Origin: JBBTSQ01 sp038078755
Lineage (GTDB): Bacteria; Patescibacteriota; Minisyncoccia; Phycocordibacterales; JBAYGS01
Length of the DNA stretch: 24,873 nucleotides
Reading direction: 5' to 3'
NCBI GenBank assembly: GCA_038078755.1
Contig: JBBTSQ010000043.1
Coordinates: forward strand, 1-24,873
In this document: positions 1 through 7,157 of the stretch, piece after piece
Numbering within the stretch: the first letter of the stretch is position 1
Layout of the letters: each line of letters starts with the position of its first letter
Notes under the pieces: generated by a model
What the model saw: the letters and a program-made list of their open reading frames with translations, nothing else
What the model was told of the DNA's origin: nothing
Databases searched by the model: none
Made by a program: the position numbers and the translations under genes

Positions 1-475
1 AGGACACCTTGGCAATGGTGTAGACGTAGCTCGGTTTGAGTGTAATCTGAAGCGGTTGGTTTTGTTCCAGCACTTCATAATACAAGGCTCCCCAAGAAAG
101 TGGTTTAGCTTGATACGCGTCTGCATATCCAGTGACCGCAATCCACACCCGAACCATTTTTCCACGAGTGTCGTAGGGGAAACGCGTCAAAGGTTTTGCC
201 AGTGGCACATCTTCTCCGTCCACCGAGAACGAGATGATATTGCCCAGCGAGCCATCTGCCCTGACCTCAACAGTGAAGCGTCCCGAGACCGTCTTGGTGA
301 CGCCATCAGAGACGACGACACTATATTCATAGAGACCCGAGTAGTGATTCTCACGACCAAGCTTCGCAAAGGAAGCAGCGATCATGCGAGGATCCCGAAT
401 TTCCTCTCCGGCGAGCGCAAAGCTGGCCGAGAGAACGAAGACAAAGAGAACAACTGCATTAATGAACTTTTTCAT
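1..475 (-). CDS. Secreted protein of unknown function, 3' end cut by window edge
   Basis: Reading the minus strand from the ATG at 475 gives 158 open codons that run off the left edge, so the C-terminus is missing. The N-terminus is a classic signal peptide: MKKF, then a hydrophobic stretch, then ASFALA before GEE, so the protein is probably exported. The mature part is polar with many beta-prone segments (for example SGRFTVEVRADGS and LYEYSVVV); I recognise no family. A weak AGGAAA ribosome site lies about 11 bases before the ATG. It starts 58 bases after the stop of the 101-aa membrane protein gene (534-839) and has no visible promoter of its own, so the two are probably one operon driven from 918-946. 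The frame and signal peptide are seen directly; the function is unknown. Confidence 0.75.
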   Translation of the reverse strand, partial: MKKFINAVVLFVFVLSASFALAGEEIRDPRMIAASFAKLGRENHYSGLYEYSVVVSDGVTKTVSGRFTVEVRADGSLGNIISFSVDGEDVPLAKPLTRFPYDTRGKMVRVWIAVTGYADAYQAKPLSWGALYYEVLEQNQPLQITLKPSYVYTIAKVS

Positions 476-533
476 AGCATTTCTAGATTTCCTGCGTTTT
501 TGGTTTCTGAATTGACTGAGTGTGACTACGGAG

Positions 534-839
534 TTATTTCACTGACAACTTATGACCTCCGTTTGAGACGGAGAGATTGTGTTTGTTGAGAGCCGCCTCG
601 TTGGCAGCATCACCACCTTGACCAACCTGCTTTCGATGGACGGGCATATCATTCCTGCCCGAACCATTCTGCTGTGCCGGCATCACCTTTTGATTGGTGA
701 TGGGAGCGACCTGCTCCTTTTCCTTCTTTTTCTTCCACGCGACATTCACGAGGCAGGAAAAGATAGTGGCGGACACGATGATGAACATCACCAGAGCAAA
801 GTAGCTCCGGTGGACGACCGTTGGATGTTGCGTTTCCAT
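534..839 (-). CDS. Small single-pass membrane protein, unknown function
   Basis: This 101-aa protein has one transmembrane segment near the N-terminus (about residues 13-33, FALVMFIIVSATIFSCLV) followed by a lysine-rich stretch (KKKKEKE) and a polar, low-complexity Asn/Gly/His tail, so the tail is probably cytoplasmic. No family is recognised. The start is well supported: AGAAAGG (847-853) lies 7 bases before the ATG at 839, and a TTGACT-17-TATACT promoter sits at 918-946. It is the first gene of a probable two-gene operon with the secreted protein at 1-475. Another small membrane protein gene in this window (19566-19976) has nearly the same promoter and the same AGAAAGG-N7-start layout. Confidence 0.7.
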   Translation of the reverse strand: METQHPTVVHRSYFALVMFIIVSATIFSCLVNVAWKKKKEKEQVAPITNQKVMPAQQNGSGRNDMPVHRKQVGQGGDAANEAALNKHNLSVSNGGHKLSVK

Positions 840-886
840 TTACGAACCTTTCTATTTGTATGTTGGTTGACTTGTCAAAGAAAAAC

Positions 887-901
887 AGGGCACCGTGCCC
901 T
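887..901. promoter_or_regulatory. Palindrome in the 5' leader, possible operator
   Basis: AGGGCAC-C-GTGCCCT has 7-bp arms around one base and lies about +10 to +24 relative to the predicted start of the minus-strand promoter at 918-946. A TTGAC-TT-GTCAA palindrome follows at 867-878. Such positions suit a repressor site. On the minus strand the first palindrome is followed by GTTTTTC, so a very early terminator is the alternative. Confidence 0.35.
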
Positions 902-917
902 ATTCGTTCCGTAGGCA

Positions 918-946
918 AGTATACACCCGATAGATGTAAAAGTCAA
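918..946 (-). promoter_or_regulatory. Sigma-70-type promoter for the 839-1 operon
   Basis: On the minus strand, TTGACT (941-946) and TATACT (918-923) are separated by exactly 17 bases. The predicted start is near 911, giving a leader of about 70 bases. The spacer and -10 region closely resemble the promoter at 19998-20026 (both have GGGTGTATA). Confidence 0.8.
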
Positions 947-1045
947 GGGTTTCCAACTATCCCCCGTGGCGGACAGTCGGATGACTCAACAAAGCCATTA
1001 TTTTAGGGAACGGCTCAACCAGAGACTGGTTGAGCCGTTGTCTTA
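947..1045. repeat. Short AACGGCTCA hairpin element (diverged family member)
   Basis: Directly beyond the -35 box of the 918-946 promoter lies GACTCAACAAAGCC (983-996), matching GGCTCAACCAAGCC at 20090-20103 and GGCTCAACTAAGCC on the minus strand at 2294-2307. Then comes a perfect 13-bp-arm hairpin, 1009-1039, starting AACGGCTCAACCA with a 5-base loop. The long elements near 8220 and 20114 use the same AACGGCTCA/TGAGCCGTT arms. The hairpin has no T-tract on the plus strand, so a simple terminator role is not obvious. Confidence 0.55.
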
Positions 1046-1052
1046 AATAGTA

Positions 1053-1061
1053 TGCTAAAAT
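1053..1061 (+). promoter_or_regulatory. Extended -10 box for alr
   Basis: TGC-TAAAAT ends 9 bases before the alr ATG. No convincing -35 box is seen at 16-18 bases, so the extended TGn motif may compensate. The spacing predicts a leaderless alr mRNA, as for several housekeeping genes here. TTGAGC-15-TATGCT is a weaker alternative. Confidence 0.4.
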
Positions 1062-1070
1062 GACCCTACT

Positions 1071-2219
1071 ATGCTTCGTCGCATTATCCGCTACATCCGA
1101 AAATCGCGTTTTTCATACGAACCACTCATCGAAGTCCGTATTTCTAAAAGCGCGCTCCTCCACAATTTAAAAGAACTCACCAAAATCGCTCCCGAAAAAG
1201 GCGTAGCGCCGATGCTCAAAAGCAACGCCTACGGACACGGCTTAATTCCTGTGGCGAAAATCCTTGACGACACATCAATCCCCTTTTTGGTCGTCGACTC
1301 CTATGTCGAAGCACTCAAACTGCGCAACGAAGATGTCAGTTCCCCTATTTTGATTATCGGCTACTCACACATCAAAAATATTCTGGCAAACAAATTGAAA
1401 CGTCTGGCATTCACCATCACCAGTATCGTCGAGCTTGAAGAGTTGTCGCTCAAAGTTACCGCCCCCACCACTTTTCATCTCAAGATCGATACCGGTATGC
1501 ACCGCCAAGGCATTTTATTTCGCGAATTGACCGAAGCGATTGCATTGATACAAAGCAATCCGAATATTGTCCTCGAAGGTATCTGTTCGCATTTCGCCAA
1601 TGCATCGAGCGACGATCCGCATCACACCGAAAAACAAATTGCCCTCTGGAACAAAGTGGTCGGCATTGTGCGAACGGCATTTCCCAATCTTTCTTTCTGG
1701 CACATTTCGGCAACCAGCGGGCACTACCACAACCAGAAAATCGATGCCAACGTATCTCGATCAGGTATCGGACTGTTTGGTATCGCGCTCCATACCAAGC
1801 TTGGCCAGACGCTCGCGCTTACACCGGTCCTGTCGATGCATTCAGTACTGGGTAGCATGAAGCATGTCAAAGCCGGTGAATCCATCGGCTACGAACTGCT
1901 CTATCACGCGCCGAAAGATATGATCGTCGGTACTGTCCCCGCCGGATATTACGAAGGGATCGATAAACGACTGACCAACAAGGGAGTACTCCTCGTGCGA
2001 GATATTCCCTGCCCGATTGTTGGCAGAGTCAGTATGAATATTACTACTATCGATTTAAGTGCGGTGCAAAATCCCGCACTCAACGACCCGGTCACAATAA
2101 TCAGCGCCTCGCCCACCGCCCCAAATTCAGTCCGAGAGATCGCACAGCTCTGCGACACCAGTCCGTATGAAATTTTGGTACATATTCCAGAGCAATTGAG
2201 ACGGGTGGTGATAGAGTAG
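1071..2219 (+). CDS. alr: Alanine racemase
   Basis: The 382-aa protein interconverts L- and D-alanine with PLP, supplying D-Ala for peptidoglycan in the cytoplasm. The PLP lysine is at residue 50 in MLKSNAYGHG, the family signature. The barrel ends with VSRSGIGLFGI, and the C-terminal beta domain has AGESIGYELLY, whose tyrosine corresponds to the catalytic Tyr of Alr. It also has GTVPAGYYEGI and GRVSMN, where the usual GYADG and VSMD are slightly altered. Length is normal for Alr. There is no Shine-Dalgarno; a -10-like box lies 9 bases upstream of the ATG. The gene appears monocistronic, followed by a strong terminator at 2260-2290. Family assignment is secure from the motifs. Confidence 0.95.
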   Translation: MLRRIIRYIRKSRFSYEPLIEVRISKSALLHNLKELTKIAPEKGVAPMLKSNAYGHGLIPVAKILDDTSIPFLVVDSYVEALKLRNEDVSSPILIIGYSHIKNILANKLKRLAFTITSIVELEELSLKVTAPTTFHLKIDTGMHRQGILFRELTEAIALIQSNPNIVLEGICSHFANASSDDPHHTEKQIALWNKVVGIVRTAFPNLSFWHISATSGHYHNQKIDANVSRSGIGLFGIALHTKLGQTLALTPVLSMHSVLGSMKHVKAGESIGYELLYHAPKDMIVGTVPAGYYEGIDKRLTNKGVLLVRDIPCPIVGRVSMNITTIDLSAVQNPALNDPVTIISASPTAPNSVREIAQLCDTSPYEILVHIPEQLRRVVIE

Positions 2220-2259
2220 AAGTGGGAGTCTGTTCATAGGTCGAAAGTGATCAAACAAT

Positions 2260-2290
2260 TAAAAGGCTAAGCCGGAGGCTTAGCCTTTTA
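2260..2290 (+). terminator. Intrinsic terminator of alr
   Basis: A 14-bp stem with a 3-base loop (left arm TAAAAGGCTAAGCC, right arm ending CCTTTTA) begins 40 bases after the alr stop. The A/T ends could let it work in both directions. Confidence 0.75.
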
Positions 2291-2293
2291 GAT

Positions 2294-2430
2294 GGCTTAG
2301 TTGAGCCCTAAAACAGTTTTGTTTCAAAACTGTTCGGGCGAACATTCGCTTTGAGAAGCGAATGTTTTAGCCGTTTAAAAAAGTGCTATTTTTGACTATT
2401 TCACCAAAAGTGACCCTGTTTTTTAGACAA
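2294..2430. repeat. Double-hairpin intergenic element upstream of the lipoprotein promoter
   Basis: Two hairpins (2312-2334, 10-bp stem; 2341-2366, 11-bp stem) are joined by CGGGCG and bracketed by CCCTAA and TTTTAGCC, whose CTAA/TTAG ends can also pair. In reverse complement the layout equals 8295-8360: GGCTAA, hairpin, CGCCCG, hairpin, TTAGGG. Linker and flanks are identical while the stems differ but stay paired. GGCTCAACTAAGCC (minus, 2294-2307) ties it to the elements at 983 and 20090. The rest, to 2430, is AT-rich with no gene. Confidence 0.65.
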
Positions 2431-2458
2431 TTGACAGCATTCACAGAAGGAGTAGGCT
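2431..2458 (+). promoter_or_regulatory. Promoter of the lipoprotein gene
   Basis: TTGACA (2431-2436), a 16-base spacer and TAGGCT (2453-2458). The -35 is consensus and the -10 is weak. The predicted leader is about 38 bases. The early transcribed bases CTTACCCTCGGAAC (2457-2470) resemble CTTGCCTACGGAAC downstream of the 918-946 promoter. Confidence 0.55.
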
Positions 2459-2502
2459 TACCCTCGGAACTGTAGATTTACAAGACAGGAAGAAAGAACG
2501 TT

Positions 2503-3075
2503 ATGAAGACCAGAAGATCATCGCTACGGATATTGGCAACACTCCCCATTGCACTTACTGGATGCACGGCATTGACCAAAAAGATCAATGACGAAAAATC
2601 AATGACCGGATTGTTTAATGACGATCCGACCGTGCTCGAAGAGAGGTTTGGAAAAATTATCCGAGAGAAAACTACTCGGAAAGAACTGCTCGAACTGGGT
2701 TTCGACCCGAAGGCAAAAAACGTCGATACATTCACCGGTGTCCCAGCCTTTCGGAGACTATTCGGTCCTGACGTGTTTCGGCAAATGGATGGCAACAACT
2801 TCAGTAAACGACTGCCGGAATATAATCAGTATGAGCTCTGGGTCATTCCCTACGTCGACACTCGAATGATAAGCAGTCGGGTGTTTATGAACGAAAAGCG
2901 GAGTCATACAACTGGGTCCAAGTCCTACTACACCATCGTGCTCCATGATGATGTCGTGGTGTATGCGGCCGCAGACAGTGTCACTCTCGACCAAACACAG
3001 GTCGAGAAATTCTTGATCAGTGGCCCATTGGCGCTCTTGCGCGAATTGGGTGGCGCTGTCGGTTTCGTCCGCTGA
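2503..3075 (+). CDS. Lipoprotein of unknown function
   Basis: The 190-aa product starts with a basic N-terminus (MKTRRSS), a short hydrophobic stretch and the lipobox ALTGC, with the lipidation cysteine at residue 21, so it is predicted to be a membrane-anchored lipoprotein. The segment around KTTRKELLELGFDP resembles a motif I associate with proteobacterial BamE/SmpA-like or other small lipoproteins; this is weak and gives no function. The C-terminal half has beta-prone stretches (YELWVIPYVDTR, YTIVLHDDVVVYAA). AGAAAG lies 6 bases before the ATG, behind a TTGACA promoter at 2431, and a perfect terminator follows at 3104. It is thus a self-contained single-gene unit, and possibly acquired. 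Confidence 0.8.
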   Translation: MKTRRSSLRILATLPIALTGCTALTKKINDEKSMTGLFNDDPTVLEERFGKIIREKTTRKELLELGFDPKAKNVDTFTGVPAFRRLFGPDVFRQMDGNNFSKRLPEYNQYELWVIPYVDTRMISSRVFMNEKRSHTTGSKSYYTIVLHDDVVVYAAADSVTLDQTQVEKFLISGPLALLRELGGAVGFVR

Positions 3076-3103
3076 TCAAAAGTTTTTAATCGGAAGTGTT
3101 CTC

Positions 3104-3141
3104 AGTCCCGAAATCGCTTTGCGATTTCGGGACTTTTCTTT
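3104..3141 (+). terminator. Intrinsic terminator of the lipoprotein gene
   Basis: A perfect 14-bp stem (AGTCCCGAAATCGC, loop TTT) is followed by TTTCTTT, 28 bases after the stop codon. Confidence 0.9.
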
Positions 3142-3151
3142 AACTTTGATA

Positions 3152-3171
3152 CGCCGGGTTAGATTCAGACC
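3152..3171. other. Possible remnant of a tRNA-Tyr 3' end
   Basis: CGCCGGGTTAGATTCAGACC matches 16 of 20 bases of the acceptor/T-arm strand of tRNA-Tyr at 3275-3294 in the same orientation, about 120 bases away. No complete tRNA fold is seen. It may be a decayed duplicate or chance. Confidence 0.3.
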
Positions 3172-3243
3172 GCGGCCGCAACTCGCGAAGAGCGAATGTA
3201 GATTTCGAGCACAGCAGTGCGAGGGGCTATAGTCCAACCCAGC

Positions 3244-3269
3244 AAAACAAAACCCCTTCCGGGGGTTTT
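3244..3269 (-). terminator. Terminator downstream of tRNA-Tyr
   Basis: On the minus strand, AAAACCCC, a 5-base loop and GGGGTTTT followed by GTTTTGC begins right after the tRNA CCA end. Confidence 0.8.
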
Positions 3270-3355
3270 TGGTGCGCCGGGCTGGATTCGAACCAGCGAA
3301 GGCCGAAGCCAGCAGATTTACAGTCTGCCCCCGTTGACCACTTGGGTACCGACGC
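3270..3355 (-). tRNA. tRNA-Tyr (anticodon GTA), CCA encoded
   Basis: The minus strand folds as a class II tRNA: acceptor GCGTCGG/CCGGCGC (one G-T pair), anticodon stem GCAGA/TCTGC with loop CTGTAAA (anticodon GTA), an extended variable arm, and T arm GCTGG-TTCGAAT-CCAGC. CCA is encoded at 3270-3272; the four other tRNAs in this window do not encode CCA. Its 5' 38 bases overlap the end of the LAGLIDADG gene (3318-4148) on the same strand. A terminator follows directly. Confidence 0.95.
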
Positions 3356-4148
3356 ATTTCCTAAATTTTAAAAATCGAACTTGGTGCTTTGGATTATTAG
3401 GTCTCACCTCACAAAAGAATCTATCGATATCTCTTCTACGTGTAAGATAGAGATGAAATCCCGACACTTTCGATGGATTATATTCTAGCTTTTTTAACAT
3501 ACGCTGTAAAGCCGTCAGAATAGGCATTGATCTATTGGTAAATGAGATTTGAACACCAAATCGCAAGCGGTACACAGAGCCATCTGTATCAAAAAATCCT
3601 CTCAAAAATGCTTTCATAAATTCTCGTTTTGAAAAAATCCACTGAGGCACCCCTACTTGAGATTTAACTTTATTGTGTACTAATCCTTCGTCCAATAACC
3701 AACGAACGGCTTCAACAGAACCGAAATACACCATACGATACTTACTGTCACTAATGCGGTTATGTTTCAAAAAAATGCTCGGCTTCGTTTTAAAAATATC
3801 TCCCATTAGTAAAGCTACATGTTGGACATATCTAAGCTCTTTTGTCCCTAGTGTTACAGTGACCTGCGTAGACCCCACATGTCCATCTCCAAACATTACA
3901 CCAAAAAATTCAGCGAGTTTCGGTGTGTATGTCGATGGAATAGTAATCTTTCTAGAAGAGTTATTACAATTCAACTTCAAATGCCGACGAGATGAAATAC
4001 CCAATCGAACAAGACGATTCCAAACCGTCGATTCTGCCAACAAAAGTATTTTCCCAATTTCCTTTATAGAAAGATTTTTGTTTACATACAGCGAATGTAA
4101 ATCCCGGTGGAAACTTCCCTTTTCTACTGTAGTCCACGGATGAGGCAT
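3318..4148 (-). CDS. Free-standing LAGLIDADG homing endonuclease, overlapping tRNA-Tyr
   Basis: The 276-aa protein begins with a helix-turn-helix-like region (about residues 25-51, NLSIKEIGKILLLAESTV) and then has two LAGLIDADG motifs: LAEFFGVMFGDG (78-89) and FLRGFFDTDG (181-190). The acidic residues needed for metal-dependent double-strand cleavage are present, as expected of a monomeric two-motif enzyme that makes a sequence-specific DNA break. The gene is more AT-rich than its neighbours. The last 12 codons lie inside the tRNA-Tyr gene and the TAA stop uses anticodon-loop bases. There is no Shine-Dalgarno; TATAAT overlaps the start ATG itself. No intron interrupts the tRNA. A DNA-binding regulator derived from such an enzyme is the alternative. 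Confidence 0.85.
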   Translation of the reverse strand: MPHPWTTVEKGSFHRDLHSLYVNKNLSIKEIGKILLLAESTVWNRLVRLGISSRRHLKLNCNNSSRKITIPSTYTPKLAEFFGVMFGDGHVGSTQVTVTLGTKELRYVQHVALLMGDIFKTKPSIFLKHNRISDSKYRMVYFGSVEAVRWLLDEGLVHNKVKSQVGVPQWIFSKREFMKAFLRGFFDTDGSVYRLRFGVQISFTNRSMPILTALQRMLKKLEYNPSKVSGFHLYLTRRRDIDRFFCEVRPNNPKHQVRFLKFRKCVGTQVVNGGRL

Positions 4149-4239
4149 TATAGACTATACTAATAGAGATTTATTAATACTACAATAACCCCTATTCCAC
4201 GTACTTCCACTAAAGTACCCACTGGGCATTTTAAATTCA

Positions 4240-6942
4240 TTACTTTACCGCCATTTCAGCTGATACTGATTTCACTGGTACATCATCCACCAACACACTC
4301 CCCTTTTTACCTTTCTTCACATCAAATACAAACTGTCCGTCTTTGAGATCGACTGATACCACCCCTCCCCGCAACACCCCTTTTGAAATCATCAGCCCCG
4401 CAATCTTGGTCAGAATCTTTTCTTGAATTAGCCGTTTGAGTGGTCGTGCGCCGTATTGCGGATTGTATCCTTCTTTTGCCAAGAATTTAATCACCGCCGG
4501 AGACACTTCGAGCGTAATTTCTTTATCGGTCAATCGTGTTTTCACTTGAGCAATTTGAATTTCCACAATATCGGTAATCGCCTGCTCGCTTAGGATATTG
4601 AAGATAATGACATCATCGAGGCGGTTTAAGAACTCTGGACGGAAATAGTCTTTGAGACTGACCAAAACTTTTGACTTTACGTCAACATATTCCTGTTTCT
4701 CACTCGCCGTCTCGGCAAAACCAATTTTCTCCATCTTGTCGATGTACTGCGCGCCGATATTTGAGGTCATAATAATCACCGCGTTCTTGAAATTCACCAC
4801 TCGGCCTTTGGTGTCGGTCAATCGGCCATTGTCGAGCACTTGAAGCAGTACGTTAAACACTTCGGGGTGCGCTTTTTCAATTTCATCAAACAAAATCACC
4901 GAATACGGGCGATGACGGACCATTTCGGTCAATCCACCACTCTCATCATACCCAACATAGCCCGGCGGCGCGCCGATCAGCTTGCTTACCGAATGTTTTT
5001 CCATAAATTCCGACATATCGACGCGGATCAAAGCTTTTTCGTCATTGAACATAAATTCAGCTAATGCTTTCGTCAATTCAGTCTTGCCCACACCGGTCGG
5101 CCCCAAGAAGATAAATGAGCCAATCGGTCGATTCGGATCTGCGATACCCGCGCGACTTCGTTTGACCGCGTCTGAAATCTTCTGCACCGCTTCGTCTTGC
5201 CCTTTGATGCGATTTTTGAGCACTTCCTCCATACGAGATAGTTTATCCGCCTCTTCCTCGAGCATACGCGCTACTGGAATACTGGTCCAGCGCGATACCA
5301 CATCGGCAATATCCGACTCGGTAATTTCTTCTTTCAAAATCCGACGAGAACTTTGCAATTTCTTCAAGCGCTTGCTCTTGGTCTCGAGCTCTTTCTCAAG
5401 GTTTGGAATTTTGCTGTACCTAATCTCCGCTGCTTTAGACAAATCGGCTTTTGCTTCGGCCGACTCGGCATCAAGACGCAAATGCTCCAACTGCTTTTTA
5501 ATATGCTTAATTTCAGAAATGGTTTCTTTCTCATTTTTCCACTTGAGCTCCAATTCCTCGGTCTTTTCTTTCAGATCCGCAATTTCAGTCTCAATGCTCT
5601 TGATACGGTCTTTGGTCTTCTTCTTGTTTGAAGCATCCACCTCTTTTTTGAGCGCCTCTTTTTCAATCTCAAGTCGCATCACTTTGCGGTGCGAATCTTC
5701 AAGCTCCGGTGGCATGGTCTCAAGCGAAATTTTCAAGGCTGACGCAGCCTCATCGATCAAATCCACCGCTTTATCGGGCAAAAATCGATCGGTGATATAT
5801 CGAGAACCTAAATTAACCGCCGCCAAAATGGAGTCATCGGTAATCCGTACGCCATGGAACAATTCGTACTTTTCTTTGAGACCGCGCAAAATCGCCGTCG
5901 CATCCTCAAGTGACGGTTCAGAAACATGAACGGGTTGGAAACGACGGGTGAGCGCCAAATCTTTTTCAACGTGTTTTTGATATTCTCTAATGGTCGTGGC
6001 ACCGATTGCTCGAAGCTCGCCGCGAGCCAAGGCCGGCTTCATCATATTCGACGCATCCATCGCGCCTTCAGCTGATCCAGCGCCGACAATGGTGTGAATC
6101 TCATCGATAAACAAAATAATTTTGCCTTCGGATCGTTCAATCTCTTTGATCAAGTTTTTCAAACGCTCTTCAAACTCGCCGCGATATTTGGTACCAGCAA
6201 TCAATGCTCCTAGATCAAGGGATACCAACTCTTTGTCTTTGAGAGATTCCGGCACATCGGAAAGCGCCATCCGATTGGCAAGCCCTTCGACGATCGCCGT
6301 CTTACCCACCCCCGCCTCGCCAATTAAAATCGGATTGTTTTTGGTACGACGAGAGAGAATCTGAATAATGCGCGAAATTTCGGTATCTCGACCGATCACC
6401 GGATCGAGCTTGTTTTCCATCGCCAGTTTGGTGAGATTACGAGTGTATTTTGCCAATGATTTATTCTTCTTCGGTGTGGCGACATCGTGGTTCTTGGTCG
6501 TCTTAATTTCTTCGAGTACCCGAAGTACATTAGCTTTGTCGATTTTAAATCGAGTGAGCACCTCTTTTGCGGGACCGGCAATATCAAACAGTGCCAAGAA
6601 CAAATGCTCGGTCGAGATAAACTCATCTTTCATTGTGGCAGCAATTTTGCCGGACAGCTCGATGGTCTGGGCCAATTCAGGTGTCAGATAAATCTGATAC
6701 GACGGAGACAGTGTCGCCGATCCTTCGGGAGATTCGATCTGATCCAAGATCGAGTCAGTAAGTAATATGGTATCGACACCAAGTTTTTCTAAAATAGAAA
6801 GAATCATACTTTCCTCTTGCAAAATCAGTGCGGAAAGGAGGTGGATTGGATTGACGTGGTTCTGCCCGCGCTCGATAGCAAGCTCGTGCGCTTTGCGAAT
6901 AACCTCTTTGGCTTTGGTAGTGAAATTTTGAAATGGAGGCAT
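4240..6942 (-). CDS. clpB: ATP-dependent disaggregase ClpB
   Basis: This 900-aa AAA+ chaperone threads aggregated proteins through a hexameric pore, normally with DnaK. Seen in order: an N-domain with the ClpB/ClpC repeats (TTKAKEVIRKAHELA), D1 Walker A GEAGVGKT (about 208-215) and Walker B ILFIDEIH, and a long coiled-coil middle domain. That middle domain is full length as in ClpB and ends EITESDIADVVSRWTSIPV, which separates it from ClpC. D2 follows with GPTGVGKTE and VILFDEIEKAHPEV, then the C-terminal domain. An upstream TTG at 6960 is in frame. The ATG at 6942 fits the family N-terminus better and lies 6 bases after a TATACT box, so the mRNA is probably leaderless. Confidence 0.95.
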   Translation of the reverse strand: MPPFQNFTTKAKEVIRKAHELAIERGQNHVNPIHLLSALILQEESMILSILEKLGVDTILLTDSILDQIESPEGSATLSPSYQIYLTPELAQTIELSGKIAATMKDEFISTEHLFLALFDIAGPAKEVLTRFKIDKANVLRVLEEIKTTKNHDVATPKKNKSLAKYTRNLTKLAMENKLDPVIGRDTEISRIIQILSRRTKNNPILIGEAGVGKTAIVEGLANRMALSDVPESLKDKELVSLDLGALIAGTKYRGEFEERLKNLIKEIERSEGKIILFIDEIHTIVGAGSAEGAMDASNMMKPALARGELRAIGATTIREYQKHVEKDLALTRRFQPVHVSEPSLEDATAILRGLKEKYELFHGVRITDDSILAAVNLGSRYITDRFLPDKAVDLIDEAASALKISLETMPPELEDSHRKVMRLEIEKEALKKEVDASNKKKTKDRIKSIETEIADLKEKTEELELKWKNEKETISEIKHIKKQLEHLRLDAESAEAKADLSKAAEIRYSKIPNLEKELETKSKRLKKLQSSRRILKEEITESDIADVVSRWTSIPVARMLEEEADKLSRMEEVLKNRIKGQDEAVQKISDAVKRSRAGIADPNRPIGSFIFLGPTGVGKTELTKALAEFMFNDEKALIRVDMSEFMEKHSVSKLIGAPPGYVGYDESGGLTEMVRHRPYSVILFDEIEKAHPEVFNVLLQVLDNGRLTDTKGRVVNFKNAVIIMTSNIGAQYIDKMEKIGFAETASEKQEYVDVKSKVLVSLKDYFRPEFLNRLDDVIIFNILSEQAITDIVEIQIAQVKTRLTDKEITLEVSPAVIKFLAKEGYNPQYGARPLKRLIQEKILTKIAGLMISKGVLRGGVVSVDLKDGQFVFDVKKGKKGSVLVDDVPVKSVSAEMAVK

Positions 6943-6948
6943 AGCGAA

Positions 6949-6978
6949 AGTATATACCAATAAACCAACAACTTACAA
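6949..6978 (-). promoter_or_regulatory. clpB promoter (leaderless type)
   Basis: On the minus strand, TTGTAA (6973-6978), an 18-base spacer and TATACT (6949-6954) end 6 bases before the ATG. The -35 lies inside a GTTGTAAGTTGT-type repeat. No CIRCE or other heat-shock operator was recognised. Confidence 0.65.
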
Positions 6979-7151
6979 CTTACAACAAACAATCAGAAAA
7001 AGATATACCGGGACAGAAATTTCTAAATTATCTGGCTTTGCCAGATCTCCTGCGGAGCGAGATAATTTCTAATTGGAAAAAGTCCATGACTTTGTGAAGT
7101 AAAATCAAGAGCTTTTCCCCTCTGGTTGTAAGTTGTCTATTGTGAGTTGTA
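6967..7151. repeat. Composite intergenic repeats (GTTGT family and hairpin module)
   Basis: A GTTGT-type repeat in minus orientation (6967-6996, ending CAATCAG) and one in plus orientation (7121-7151) flank a hairpin module at 7025-7068. The module has outer arms AAATTATCT/AGATAATTT enclosing two hairpins, TCTGGC-TTT-GCCAGA and CTCC-TGC-GGAG. Its 37-base core (7031-7067) recurs exactly in reverse complement at 20362-20398. No gene is seen here. Confidence 0.75.
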
Positions 7152-7157
7152 CGTTAT

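Noticed and set aside
56..589. A 177-codon plus-strand frame at the left end
   Set aside because: The minus strand carries a frame with a perfect signal peptide and a linked operon; the plus frame has no domain or start signal.
2294..2430. Integron-type attC site
   Set aside because: The folded shape is suggestive, but I see no GTTRRRY core and no integron integrase, and the accessory genes have their own promoters, unlike typical cassettes.
4982..5929. A 315-codon plus-strand open frame inside clpB
   Set aside because: It is antisense to conserved ClpB domains, has no promoter or ribosome site, and its Ser-rich composition is what the reverse strand of a Glu/Lys-rich coiled coil gives.
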